This document shows positions 1 through 10,139 of a stretch of 64,000 nt of DNA, in pieces (position 1 is the stretch's first letter; every line of letters starts with the position of its first letter). Under the pieces are notes generated by a model, which searched no databases, was not told where the DNA came from, and was given only the letters and a program-made list of their open reading frames with translations. Location of the stretch: positions 5,910,174-5,974,173 of the forward strand of contig NW_022204507.1 of NCBI RefSeq assembly GCF_008831285.2, read 5' to 3'. Made by a program: the position numbers and the translations under genes. This stretch comes from Nymphaea colorata (lineage: Eukaryota; Streptophyta; Magnoliopsida; Nymphaeales; Nymphaeaceae).

Positions 1-1345
1 CTCTCGACCATGCATGCAATGGATGAGCATTTGGAAACGGAAGCTCGACAGTGGGACTAATAGAAGGTACATGCTCTCACATCTAGAACTATCAACAGAA
101 CAGAAATGCAAACATTACAAGATGATAAATAATCATCTAAAACATAAATTTGCATCATGAAGATACTAACTATACCTGCAGCAACAACTAGCATCCTCCA
201 ATGGATGTAACCCCAGCCTTAAAGTATTTCAACTGGCTATACCAATCCACTAGCACAACTGCCCCTCATGCGGAGCAGGGAATTTCATCTACATCTTCCA
301 AAAATTGGATGTTACCACCAACTTATTCTTCAGCCTTAATTGTCACTAAATTGACAAATGCCAAATAAATATACAAAAAGGACCTCAATGCTTGGTCCGC
401 TTATTGTGAAGGTGCACCATGCTTTGCATGCTGCCATTTATTCTGTAGCTCTTAAAAAATTAATGGCATCGACTTTCCGCCAAAGGCCACAACCTTCTTG
501 AACTCCAAATTTGTCAACCCTAGAAGGTCGTTGCTCTTCCCTATCAAGCTCTACCTAGACGTTCCAACAACAGGTCTTCTGTGACATCTCAAATACAGCC
601 TAGCAATGTCTTCTAGGGTGATCGTCATCTCGAATCCATCAAATACTAATGTGTTTGTCTAAGAATCTCACTTGTGTGCCTGGGCGTACATGGGCCCCTA
701 TTGGAGTTACATTGCACCACGAGAAAGCAGCTGTGGGAATTGCATTCTGACCAATCTTTGCTTTTAGAAGTCTGATAGAATTCATACCAATCAACGACCA
801 AACATCATTGGCAGCGGCCACATTTCTACAACTGAAATACTAGTGTCAAAGACATGACCTGCATAGAAACTTTAACTACAAATACATAAAAAATAAATGA
901 CATAGATTACTTACATCGATGTCACACAATCACCTCCTTTTCTTTTCAACACTCTCCACCACCTCTAATTTTTGGTGTAGGTATAGTCCACACATCTAAC
1001 ACTAATTTTTCTGCCCCTGCATTCTCCACCTCCGGGAGTCTTTCCCCTTCCACTGCCTTCTTCCACTGAAATCCAATCTCCCCTCCTTTCTTTGTCTTGG
1101 TGGCCTGTCCAATCGTTTTTGCCACCTTCACCTCCTCCTGCTTAGGCTCCTTCTGCTGCGAATGCTCAAACCATCATGGAAAAGCCTCGACCAATAAACT
1201 TCCTTTAACTTTTTCATGTAGGGCCATTTCGCATCATTACCACAGTCCACCTCGGGCACATTCTTTTCGAAAAAGCCATTTTGATGCAACAAAGGGTATT
1301 TTTGAAGAGCAACATCTTTACGTATGGGCTACATGATCATTCTTG
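1..1345 (-). pseudogene. Plant mobile domain (PMD) gene, broken, inside a MULE
   Basis: Read on the minus strand, the segment encodes a decayed PMD protein. A lysine- and glutamate-rich N-terminal part (about 1131-946, containing GQATKTKKGG and LVLDVWTIP) is followed by the domain itself (about 820-415, containing TPIGAHVRPGTQV and FDGFEM). A last stretch near 245-180 reads like the GGC.LLLQ part of PMD proteins and ends at a plausible splice donor (CAG then GTATAG near 178). Frames shift and stops occur throughout. The same sequence occurs inverted at 15405-16345. PMD proteins are known both as host genes (the MAIN/MAIL group) and as passengers in plant transposons. The adjoining TIR array at 1440-1902 argues for a transposon passenger here. 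The gene runs off the left window edge. Confidence 0.65.
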
Positions 1346-1439
1346 CAGTTAAACGTGAGGCATTAGTGTCTATTGAGTGCACCAACCGATTCACCTTCAA
1401 CCGACCTTGACATCAAATTGGGTTCCTAGTTAATGTTTG

Positions 1440-1902
1440 AGACAAGTTGTTAATGAGATACTAAATTTTTTATGGGATAATTTTTACGAGATAATAGAAT
1501 TTTCATGAGATAATGAGATAATGCTATAAGAGGGACCCAAAACAAAAGCTATTTCTTACTGTTTAAAGGGGAATATTATGAGACAATAAGATAATATTAT
1601 AGGAAGGAAAAAATCAGAAATGTTGTTTACTGCTTGATGTCGTATATTGTGAGATAATGAGATTATGCCATGAGAGGAACAAAAAAATGAACATGTTTTT
1701 TAATGGCTCAAAGGTGTATATTGGTCATAACGACATGCATATACAAACTGACAAATATTACCTTTATCGAATCTTCTTTTTGTTGTTTCCATTTTAATAC
1801 CTGCAAAAGCTCTTTTTGTGTTAATCATGGGCATTTTTGCCATACTTAAACTGCTAAACAAAATTACATACACGGGCACGGTTTACATATAACCAGCTTC
1901 AG
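1440..1902 (-). repeat. MULE terminal inverted repeat with GAGATAAT array (copy A)
   Basis: From 1449 to about 1720 the sequence repeats GAGATAAT-type motifs. A conserved block then runs to the terminus, about TATAACCAGCTTCAG at 1888-1902. Read in reverse, it aligns over its whole length with 14004-14310, including TATGCATGTCGTTATGACC (here) against TATACATATCGTTATGACC (there). This is the end nearest the start of the PMD pseudogene. The other end of the element lies outside the window. Confidence 0.65.
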
Positions 1903-2627
1903 AAATGAAGACCTTGCTGCTGCTCCAGGGCCCACTGGGGCTGTTCACTACCATTAGTGTTCATGTTCCGGTTGTGGCTGTGGAAGCACAGGTTGGATGT
2001 CCCACCATCTTGATAAAGTGGGTGGTGAGCAAGGCTTGTCGGTCCATTACCGCTGAGGCCAGTATGAGTATGTTGTGCTTCGCCACCTGCACATCAAGGA
2101 CATCATTTCCTCCCAAGGCAGTTGGATGACCAATATTTTTAATTATTGTCAATCATGGTTTGAATATGGCGAGAGCCTTCCAACCTTTCAAAAGTCGATT
2201 CTGGCACTAAAGCCGTGATAACAAAGTCTCAACAACACATGCACAATGAACAGGAGCAGCCACTCCATCGTTGAAGGACCTGCCACTGCAATCACAATGA
2301 CTGAAACTAGAAGCTCAGTATCCTCACCAGACTGGGAACTCCAGCTCACTGTATCCATGGAAAAATGATTTGCTCTTTGATCCGTGGCCCAATAGCACTC
2401 TAAAATAAGGTTCGAAACCGAAGCTGGTTGCACAAAAAAAAAAACCCAGCATGGTGAACCAAAATATTAACACACGAAGCTATGGTGTGAAGATGGAAAG
2501 CAAGTTTCGTATGCCGTCCCACTGTATGTAATGAGCTTACGGGATGAAGATCCTACTACCAGTATGCACATTTAGTTTCATGTCCAAACAATGCATATTT
2601 ATGTACGTGAAAAACAAATAAGTATGA
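1903..2627 (-). other. Unassigned, weakly coding-like segment between two MULE ends
   Basis: This stretch is less AT-rich than its surroundings. On the minus strand, two open frames (about 2433-2188 and 2152-1961) follow each other in different phases and read like eroded exons; the second includes VLDVQVAKHNILILASAVMD. I do not recognise the product. It lies outside the termini of elements A and B, so it may be old host sequence that both flank. Confidence 0.25.
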
Positions 2628-3186
2628 AAAAACAAATAAATATGAGATAATGCTTATAAGATAACAAAAGATTTATGAGATAATTAGATAACGTATGGAT
2701 GGATGTATGAGATAGTGCTTAAACACAAGTATAAGATAATGTTTATGAAATAACAAAAGATTTATCAGATAACAGACAGATATATGAGATAACATTAAAC
2801 ATAAATATGGGATACTATTTATGAAATAATACAATATTATGAAATAATAAGATAATTGATGGATGTATGAGATAACACTAAATATAAGTATCAGATATTT
2901 TTTATGAGATAATAAAATATTGATGAGATATTGAGATAAAGCTATGAGTGGGACAAAAAAAATTAAAACATCTTTTTACTGCTTAACAGGGTATATTGGT
3001 CCTGATGATATGCATATACAAACTCACAAATTTTATTTTTATCGAATCTCCAATTCTTCTTATTATGGTTTCCTTTTTTGTGCATACAAAAGGTTTCTTT
3101 TTTATTAATCATGATCATTTTTATATAATTATTAAAATGGTGCATAAAATTTTATACGCAGAGAATGTATATAACTAGCTTTCAGT
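2628..3186 (-). repeat. MULE terminal repeat with ~85-bp tandem units (copy B)
   Basis: Three to four diverged units of about 85 bp, each with several ATGAGATAA motifs, run from about 2640 to 2960. The conserved terminal block follows to about 3186 (TATATAACTAGCTTTCAG). In reverse complement it matches 3490-4016 unit for unit. The block from 2980 to 3180 (TATGCATATACAAACTCACA) also matches copy A at 1735-1755. The element body would lie to the left of this end, but none can be recognised. Confidence 0.65.
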
Positions 3187-3489
3187 GAAGATGGTCTGCA
3201 CCATCACCCTTTTTATTACTTTGATGACCAGGCCACTCTTGGCTTGTTTTAAAAGAAACCTTTTCTATAAGGATAAAAAACCAATGAAAAAGTTCTAAAA
3301 CTGACGATTTACATTTTAAAAGTTCTTTATAATGATATCACAGTTCAACCTTCTAATGAGAATTTAGGTTTGTCTCGTCGAGCAACCTTGCTTGCTCTGT
3401 GTTAGCTTTAAAGGTACCTAAACGCTCAAACCACTGCGCCATCGTGGAAGTTTCTTCAGCCTCCTTAATGCACAAGCTACCTATATGAA
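3187..3489. other. Spacer between two facing MULE ends
   Basis: About 300 bp separate the two inverted terminal blocks. No gene, repeat or known motif is visible. It may be the original target DNA, or the loop left by an inverted duplication. Confidence 0.4.
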
Positions 3490-4016
3490 ATTTCACTTGT
3501 TGTCTGATTATACATGTCGTTCTTGTGTATGAAATTTCATGTGTCATTTTAATAATGAACAAAAATGCCCATGACCAGTAAAAAAATGACTTTTTGCAAG
3601 GAAAAAAAAGAAAAATACAAAAAAAAGATTTGGAGATTTGATAAAGGTAAAATTTGTGAACCTATATATGCATATTGCTATAACCAAAATACTCCTTTAA
3701 GCAATAAATGTTGAGTGTTATCTCATTATCTCATAAATATTTTATTATCTCATAAACAATATATCATACTTATATTTAGCATTATCTCATACATTCGTTC
3801 ATCATGTCATTATTTTATAAATATTTTATTATCCCATTTTCATAAACATTATTTCATACCTATGTTTAGCGTTATCTCATATATTCGTCTGTTATCCCAT
3901 TATCTCATAAATCTTTTTGTTATGTCATAAACAATATCTCATACTTATATTTAGTGTTATCCCTTACATCTTTCCGTCCATTATCTCATAAATCTTTTGT
4001 TATCTCGTCAACGGGA
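3490..4016 (+). repeat. MULE terminal repeat with ~85-bp tandem units (copy C)
   Basis: The conserved terminal block (about 3496-3710, with GATAAAGGTAAAATTTGTGA) is followed by TTATCTCAT-rich units of about 85 bp at roughly 3715, 3780, 3870 and 3957. The phrase ATACTTATATTTAG(C/T)(A/G)TTAT recurs near the end of the units. The open frame across 3715-3930 is only the translation of this array and is not a gene. It is the mirror image of copy B. Confidence 0.65.
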
Positions 4017-5088
4017 TGACATACAGAACTCGCTCCCCTTGCTAGGTACATACATGATCAGGCCGAGCTTGAGTAATGTGAAGCTTGAGTCATTCTCCAG
4101 TTGATTAACCCGACTCCCAAGAGCCATTTATTAAATAATATTTTCCACTTTAAGGTGAAAACATGTGGACCCAAACTTTGCCCGTACATTTTAATAATTG
4201 ATTCTACGTAGAAATCAATTTTCAATATTTACAGGATTTTTTTTCTTCCAAATTTAGTGAAACATGTTAATCATACCGCCATATGGTAAAGGAAAAACAT
4301 TTTCTAGTGACTCATTGGTTGATTTTTTGCAATTAAAAAGTCCATGTTAAGTAAATAGAAAGTTTAAAAATATCTAACTTAATTCGAAATTAAAACTTTA
4401 CCACTAACCTTTTACATAGACGCAATTGAAAGGAAAATCAAAGTAGTGCTTGAACCATCTTTTTCATGGTCTTCTAAAATTTCGTTTAGACAAAGTCCGT
4501 GACAACATTAATAAAAAAGAATCAGTAAATTATTTTTAGTTAGAAAAGATTTACGTACAAATCTACAGAACAAAGTCGAGCATATTGCTGATTACTTGTA
4601 AATATTAAACCATACATTAAATAAAATATAAATTTTGGGCTTAAATGTATAATTTCATAATTGATGTTGTTTTTTCATTTATAAATTTAAAAAATGTGAT
4701 CTTAGGATAAAAATGCTAATAATGCCACTGATTTCTTTTTATTAAAAAAAGTGCACATTGCCAAAATATTTCTATTTTAAGTCTTTAAAAATTTTCATTC
4801 GTTTTGTCATAAATTCAAGGCATTTTACAGCCGTCAGATTTGAGCATGAATGCAAACATTTTATGATTTAACATCCAATTTATCATACGCAATGTTGGTT
4901 GATAGTTTGCCACACCCCTCCTCCTTCATGTGGCCTCATTATTTATCTTTTTTACCCTCCTGACTTTTATTGCTTAGATCTATCTTTGTCTCTCGAACGC
5001 ATGGGAAATGAACCCAACCGTTACCAAATTTGCCTTAGGAATCAAAATAGGATTTGGATTTTATGTTTTAAAACTCAAGTAAGATCTG

Positions 5089-5119
<31 letters not shown>
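5089..5119. repeat. (TG)n(TA)n microsatellite
   Basis: A GT run passes directly into a TA run. A short GA-rich tract follows at 5168-5188. Confidence 0.95.
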
Positions 5120-5390
5120 CAACAGTTATATATTCAAGAAACTTCTCTTCTTTACTAATTTTATAGAGATAGAGAAAGAGAGAGAGAGAACGCATAAAAA
5201 AACAACAGTTCTATATATATAAATATGATTTGTGGATTTTTTCATCCATGTTTGAATGGACAAAGACTTTTGCTTCTCACAGCCCATGTGCAATGCATTG
5301 GGCAGTGTGTTTAATAACACCCACACCTGATGCAATGCATCAAGTGGCTGTTATTAGATGGACCTCAAGATGGCTGTAGGATGTCAACTT

Positions 5391-5395
<5 letters not shown>

Positions 5396-5435
<40 letters not shown>
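5396..5435. repeat. (TA)n microsatellite
   Basis: About 20 perfect TA units. The open frame across it is meaningless. Confidence 0.97.
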
Positions 5436-5437
<2 letters not shown>

Positions 5438-8400
5438 GACCTCTCACAACACACTACTTGATGCAAAGTTAGAAAATACCTCCCACAAAAGTGAGAAAAA
5501 AATCAATGTAATTTTTCTGGAGCAAAGAGAATTGATCACCTTTCCCCTGTATCGGTTTGCTTATATTAAGCCTCATTGCTTGGACACCTTCGGAACAGTA
5601 GGTCGATAACAACACTACGTATCAACTCGTCAGGCACGGTCAGCCATGAGCTGGAGGACGATTGCATTCGTTAAGGGCCGTGCTCCGTTCTTTATCTTCG
5701 ATCATGATCTGAGAAACTGGATTGCATTTTTGCATCATGCCTACGAAGAAGAAAAAGGAAGAATTCAGCATCATGCGTTGCAGCAGCATTCAAGTAGTGC
5801 ATTAACTGAGGAAGAAGAAAAGAAGAAGAAAAGAGAGAGGCATGAAGGGAAGAAGGAGAAGACCCTGCAATAACAGTTGCTGGGGCCAGGGCGGAGAGAG
5901 GTGTGGGCATAGTGTGGGGAATTGACCACACAGGCCCACAAAAAATGGTTATTTTTATATTCAAATTTCATGGCTGTTTTTTGAACTTACATACAAGTGT
6001 CCCTTCTAAAATTATATAACTAAAAACCCTTTGTTGACATTATCTAGCTTCTGCCCTGCGTTAGGGTTCCGTTTAACTAATAGAGACAGTGATTGACTCG
6101 CAGACACTGGCCTACAGCATCGAGGAACTAGAGCTGCCAGCATCGGTACAAGGGGTGTGTGTGTAGTCTATATATATTTATATATATATAAAGTTGGTAA
6201 CAACCAGACTACTTCGATAAGAAATGAAAACCAGACCCATTAAAATTAATTATCAACATATTTTTTTGCAGTAAAGGTGACTTGGTGAGAAACACACATT
6301 AAATTAGTAGATTTTTTACTTAGATAATGTTTTCTAATAATAAAAAACAAACGGCTGTTAAAATATCAAAACTTTAATAGAAGAAAAATATATATATATT
6401 TCTTACAAAATGACTTGCGGTAAAGCATGACTTGCGTAAAGCATGATTTATAATAAGCTAATGTTTATGAATACATTAAAATATCATTTTATTTATGACA
6501 CATTTTAATGCAAATTTAAAAGGTCTGGTATTTATTCCTTACCCTAATGGTCTCATGTCTACAACACACACACACATATACAATGTTTTGATATAGTGAC
6601 TATTATATATAATGTTTATTTGTTCCTGACATTTTTTACCTTTTTATCTAAATGTTTTTTTTTTAATGATGGATTTCTCAAGGGAAACAGAAAAGGGGGT
6701 TGAAAACATTCAGAAGCCAATATTATTGTCAATGAAGGTGGTGATGGATATGAAAATGAAAAAATGCAAATAAAATGAACTCAATGCTCTCACCACTATT
6801 GCGGCAGTCACCTCCAATTTTAACTCAGGAAATAAGGGATGGAAGTAGTCAATTGGAGTTTAAGACTAATTAAGTGTGATGGCATTTTAACTCTTGAACC
6901 TTGAATAATAAGGGATTCAGCTTTGAGATACGTTGCAACATTGACTGTTTGAAATTTGATTTTTGCGTACCGTAATTGGTTGTCTTATTATTGCAGAAAA
7001 GTTCAACGGCATGGAGCACAGGTGTTTTTCAAAACAAATTTCAGTGAGGAGGGCTTTGGCGAGTGAGCAGTATGACTGAACAAAAGCCAAAGACGATCGG
7101 TCATGGGATACATTTTTTGTCGGGTAGATCCACCTACGCATCATGACTTGCTTCCAGCAGGTCAATGACTAGGAAATCATATATTGAGAGGAAAAGTTCC
7201 ACTGATTTTGCTGTTTACAATTTTTAATTTATCTATTTATAAACTTAATGGTTTGCCAGACCAGGTTATGCATTGCAGATCAAAGCCTAGGGCTTCAACT
7301 GTTCTTCGTCATCCGTATTAGCCGTCGGTTTTACACAGTGGATGGTTTACTTACTACCCGGTACAAAAGGAATTCAGCCACTGGCATACAAGTGCAGGGT
7401 CTGACCAAGTAGTCAAATACTCGCTGGACCTGTTAAATTTTGGCTAATGGTCACTTTTTAAAAAATTCTCTTTCCTTAAGAGTTACGAATATATATATAC
7501 AAATAAACAAATCGTTGAATGGGCCAATATAAAAATAAAGAAAAATTGTAGGGCTGGCGTATAACTGCCAAACCAACCTATCAAAGTACTGCCCTATGTT
7601 CTGTACATAAGAAATTACAAAAAGCCACTATACTTTTTGCTAAATTACAAATAACAGCTCAACTTTTAAGGTTCAACAAGTAGTAGGCACAGACTTCTGA
7701 AAGAAATTCATAAAGAGCTACCTTAGGAGGAAAAATCAATAAAGCGAATTGAGTAATTTATAAAAGTACTCATTATTCAAAATTATTTCCAAAAGAGGGA
7801 AAAAATATATTGTTTGGATTAAAAAGGTGAATGTTCGCTCAACTTTAATGTTTTTTATGCAGAAGTGACTCCGTGGGAATTTGTCTCAAAAGTTGAGTAC
7901 ATGTTTGTCAAGTTGTAAATGTTGAGTGCCAATTTATTATTTGCCCAGAAGTGATCTAAACCTTCCATAATTTTTTCAGACCTTGGAGAAATTTTGTTCA
8001 GAAATAACCTTGGCACGTTTAACCTATAGGGGTGTGCGCGAATTGTTTGTATGTGAAGTAGACACCTGCAACTTTAAGGATGCCCCTTTGAAAACAATGC
8101 AAGTGTTAATTGAGAGACCTTTTGTCTTGCTACCCAAGAACAAAGCGGAGAAAAGTCTGAATTCAAAGGAGTGGTAGTCAATCTAAGCGACTAAGCGGCG
8201 CAACACACAAAACCTGTCGTTCTCTGCAAACCAATTCTCGCTTCTAAATGGGGGTGAGCATCATGCGAAGGTGAGCCACTGTTGGCACACCCACTGAAGT
8301 CCATCTGGGCAATTATTTGCAGGCTGGGCTATGCCAGCTTCAAATGGGCTCTCGAGTGAACATTATGTTCGGCATATACCTGCTCATTTTAACCTTGCAA

Positions 8401-8729
8401 TGTCTCATTTGAACCGAACTCTATACCCAAGCTGTGTATATGAGTATCATATTTCAAACTGCGCTTAGAAACATGAATACAAAATTGACATGAATTTGCA
8501 TTTTTTAAAGTAAAAGATATGTGCCAGTTGCCAAGGCATATGAATATGACAAAGCTTTAAGTTCAATTGGGTTCCCAATACTAGCCCCGGCCCAACCTAT
8601 CGTTGCATCTACTCCAATTTGTCCCTGCGACCTAATCAATTGTGGTCTCTCAGTAAGTATAATGGAGATAGACACCCAAGCCGCTATGGCAGGTCAAAAG
8701 CGACCACCATATGCTCGCCATTATTTTTT

Positions 8730-8880
8730 AATATTCTCCTCTGTAAGTAAGGCTGGGCTTTGGTCAGGCCGGGCCCTGCCTGACAAGAAGTTGGGATCGG
8801 GTTAGACCACAACCCTTGATTGCAGCCTTGGCTTGACCCGATTGCCTGCAACTCAGGCCAGAAACCCATCCTCACTCGAT
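8730..8880. mobile_element. GC-rich GGGCC-type non-autonomous element, partial
   Basis: A GC-rich patch with CAGGCCGGGCCC and related words sits in AT-rich DNA and ends in AACCCATCCTCAC. It resembles the GGGCC-rich elements at 33345-33480, 57759-58030 and 63306-63568. Its ends and target duplication cannot be defined here. Confidence 0.35.
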
Positions 8881-9016
8881 TAGAATGAAAAAATAAATTT
8901 TTAATGTAGTTTAATATATAAACATAATTAAACATAACAAAATATGTAATGATATCTATATTTGAATAAATAATATTAAAAAATAAGTTATTGGACAGAG
9001 TCAAACAGGGTACTGG

Positions 9017-9021
9017 ATATC
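9017..9021. repeat. 5-bp target site duplication, left copy (right copy 13832-13836)
   Basis: ATATC directly precedes the TG of the 5' LTR and directly follows the last base of the 3' LTR. A 5-bp duplication is normal for LTR retrotransposon integration. Confidence 0.85.
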
Positions 9022-9829
9022 TGTAAGACCCTGTAGTGGCCCCTAGCCAGGGATGGCATGGCCTGACCTAGACAAGGATGGCCTGGCATGGCGAGGCCAT
9101 GGAAGGCACCTACCTAGTCTCAAGGAAGCAACAGCAACAACCACAGGCCATAGCTCGTCAATAACAAGCAGTCTGAAATTTAAGATAGTCCAGAGGTCTT
9201 TGGTGTTTTTCCCTTACACGATGAGCGATCACCCACAACGCCTATATAGGGAACACTGTTTGACGGAGGACACTGGCCCCTAAGTCTGTGGCCACTGCGA
9301 AAGGGAAGGTTGGGACAATTGGTAGCATCAGATGGCATGAATTTGAATGTGGTGCCTTGGAGGGAACAGATTTTGTTAGGTGGCAGCCATGCAGTAGTGC
9401 CAGCCATGCCTAGAAGTTGTAGGTTGTGGGAACAGATGTCAGATAATAGGCCTCATGACCTGGTAGTCTATGGGCAGCAATGCTCATGGCCAATTGCTGG
9501 CCGGTGTGGGGGAGTGGTTCCTGGACAAGTGGTGGTCGGGCGGTTTGAGCCCGCAACTACATTTTAATCTGGGCGAAATATTGTTACTGTGTTGGTTTTG
9601 AATTCAAATAATGTAGTAGCTATGGATGGATACTTAAACCGAGCAAAGCAGTGTAGAGAGAAGGCACATGTAATTGCTTTGACAATCTTACCAGTTTTTT
9701 TTATGAGAAAAGACTAAGTCTTCGAGTTGAGGAAAAGCTGGTTGTCCATTTATCCTTTGAGTTTTCGTATGGGTGTTGATTTGACTGGTAAGTCTATGCC
9801 ACAGACTTACGTCGTGTAGGTTAATAACA
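9022..9829 (+). repeat. 5' LTR of the Ty3 element
   Basis: The LTR runs from TGTAAGACCC to TAATAACA (808 bp). It aligns with 13138-13831 from about 9127 onward, sharing TCTTTGGTG and GCGATCACCCACAAC. CCTATATAGGGAAC near 9240-9254 is the likely TATA region and is kept in the second copy at 13254-13267. The copies differ at many positions, so the insertion is not recent. Confidence 0.85.
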
Positions 9830-9831
9830 AT

Positions 9832-9844
9832 TGGTATCAAAGAC
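9832..9844 (+). other. Primer binding site, initiator tRNA-Met type
   Basis: TGGTATCAAAGAC starts two bases after the LTR end. The known plant tRNA-Met primer site is TGGTATCAGAGC, so this one has two changes in the first twelve bases. Confidence 0.8.
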
Positions 9845-10139
9845 AAGTTGTAATGATGACTACTGGTGCTGAGACTCGAGAGTCGAGACTCTCTCTTGGA
9901 GGAATCTGTTGGCTCACTGACAACTCAAGAGTCCCCTGCTTCGTCAAATAACCAACAGATGATTGAGCATCTGACCCTTCTTTAGAATCATATAAAGAAA
10001 CTCCATGCTCAGTCGGATGGTCTCATTTAAGACTTTCGCAACCAGCTTGGGGAAACCAGATTAGTCTGGTAGCAAGAATTTGTTGTTGTGCGCCGTGTGC
10101 TGGGAGAGGCCACATTGGAGACATCAAAGATAAAGATCC

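Larger units (their letters stand above)
4017..9021. other. AT-rich non-coding stretch, no recognisable gene
   Basis: I see no conserved protein motif on either strand. At 4060-4130 there is a remnant of the CGAGCTTGA-type repeat also seen at 52195-52385. A frame at 5646-5873 would give a 75-residue peptide ending in a Glu/Lys run; its second half is simple purine-rich sequence, so I do not call it a gene. Region 6650-7200 and the short frames near 7983-8177 show nothing recognisable. The segment ends at the target site of the Ty3 element. Confidence 0.5.

Noticed and set aside
3715-3930. 71-codon open frame
   Set aside because: It is only the translation of the TTATCTCAT tandem array.
2640-4010. 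Regularly spaced short repeats resembling a CRISPR array
   Set aside because: The units are diverged, the spacers are themselves repeats, the arrays are mirrored, and the setting is a plant nuclear genome with MULE ends.
5646-5873. 75-codon frame with Glu/Lys-rich end
   Set aside because: Half of it is purine-rich low-complexity sequence, with no homologue recognised and no splice context.
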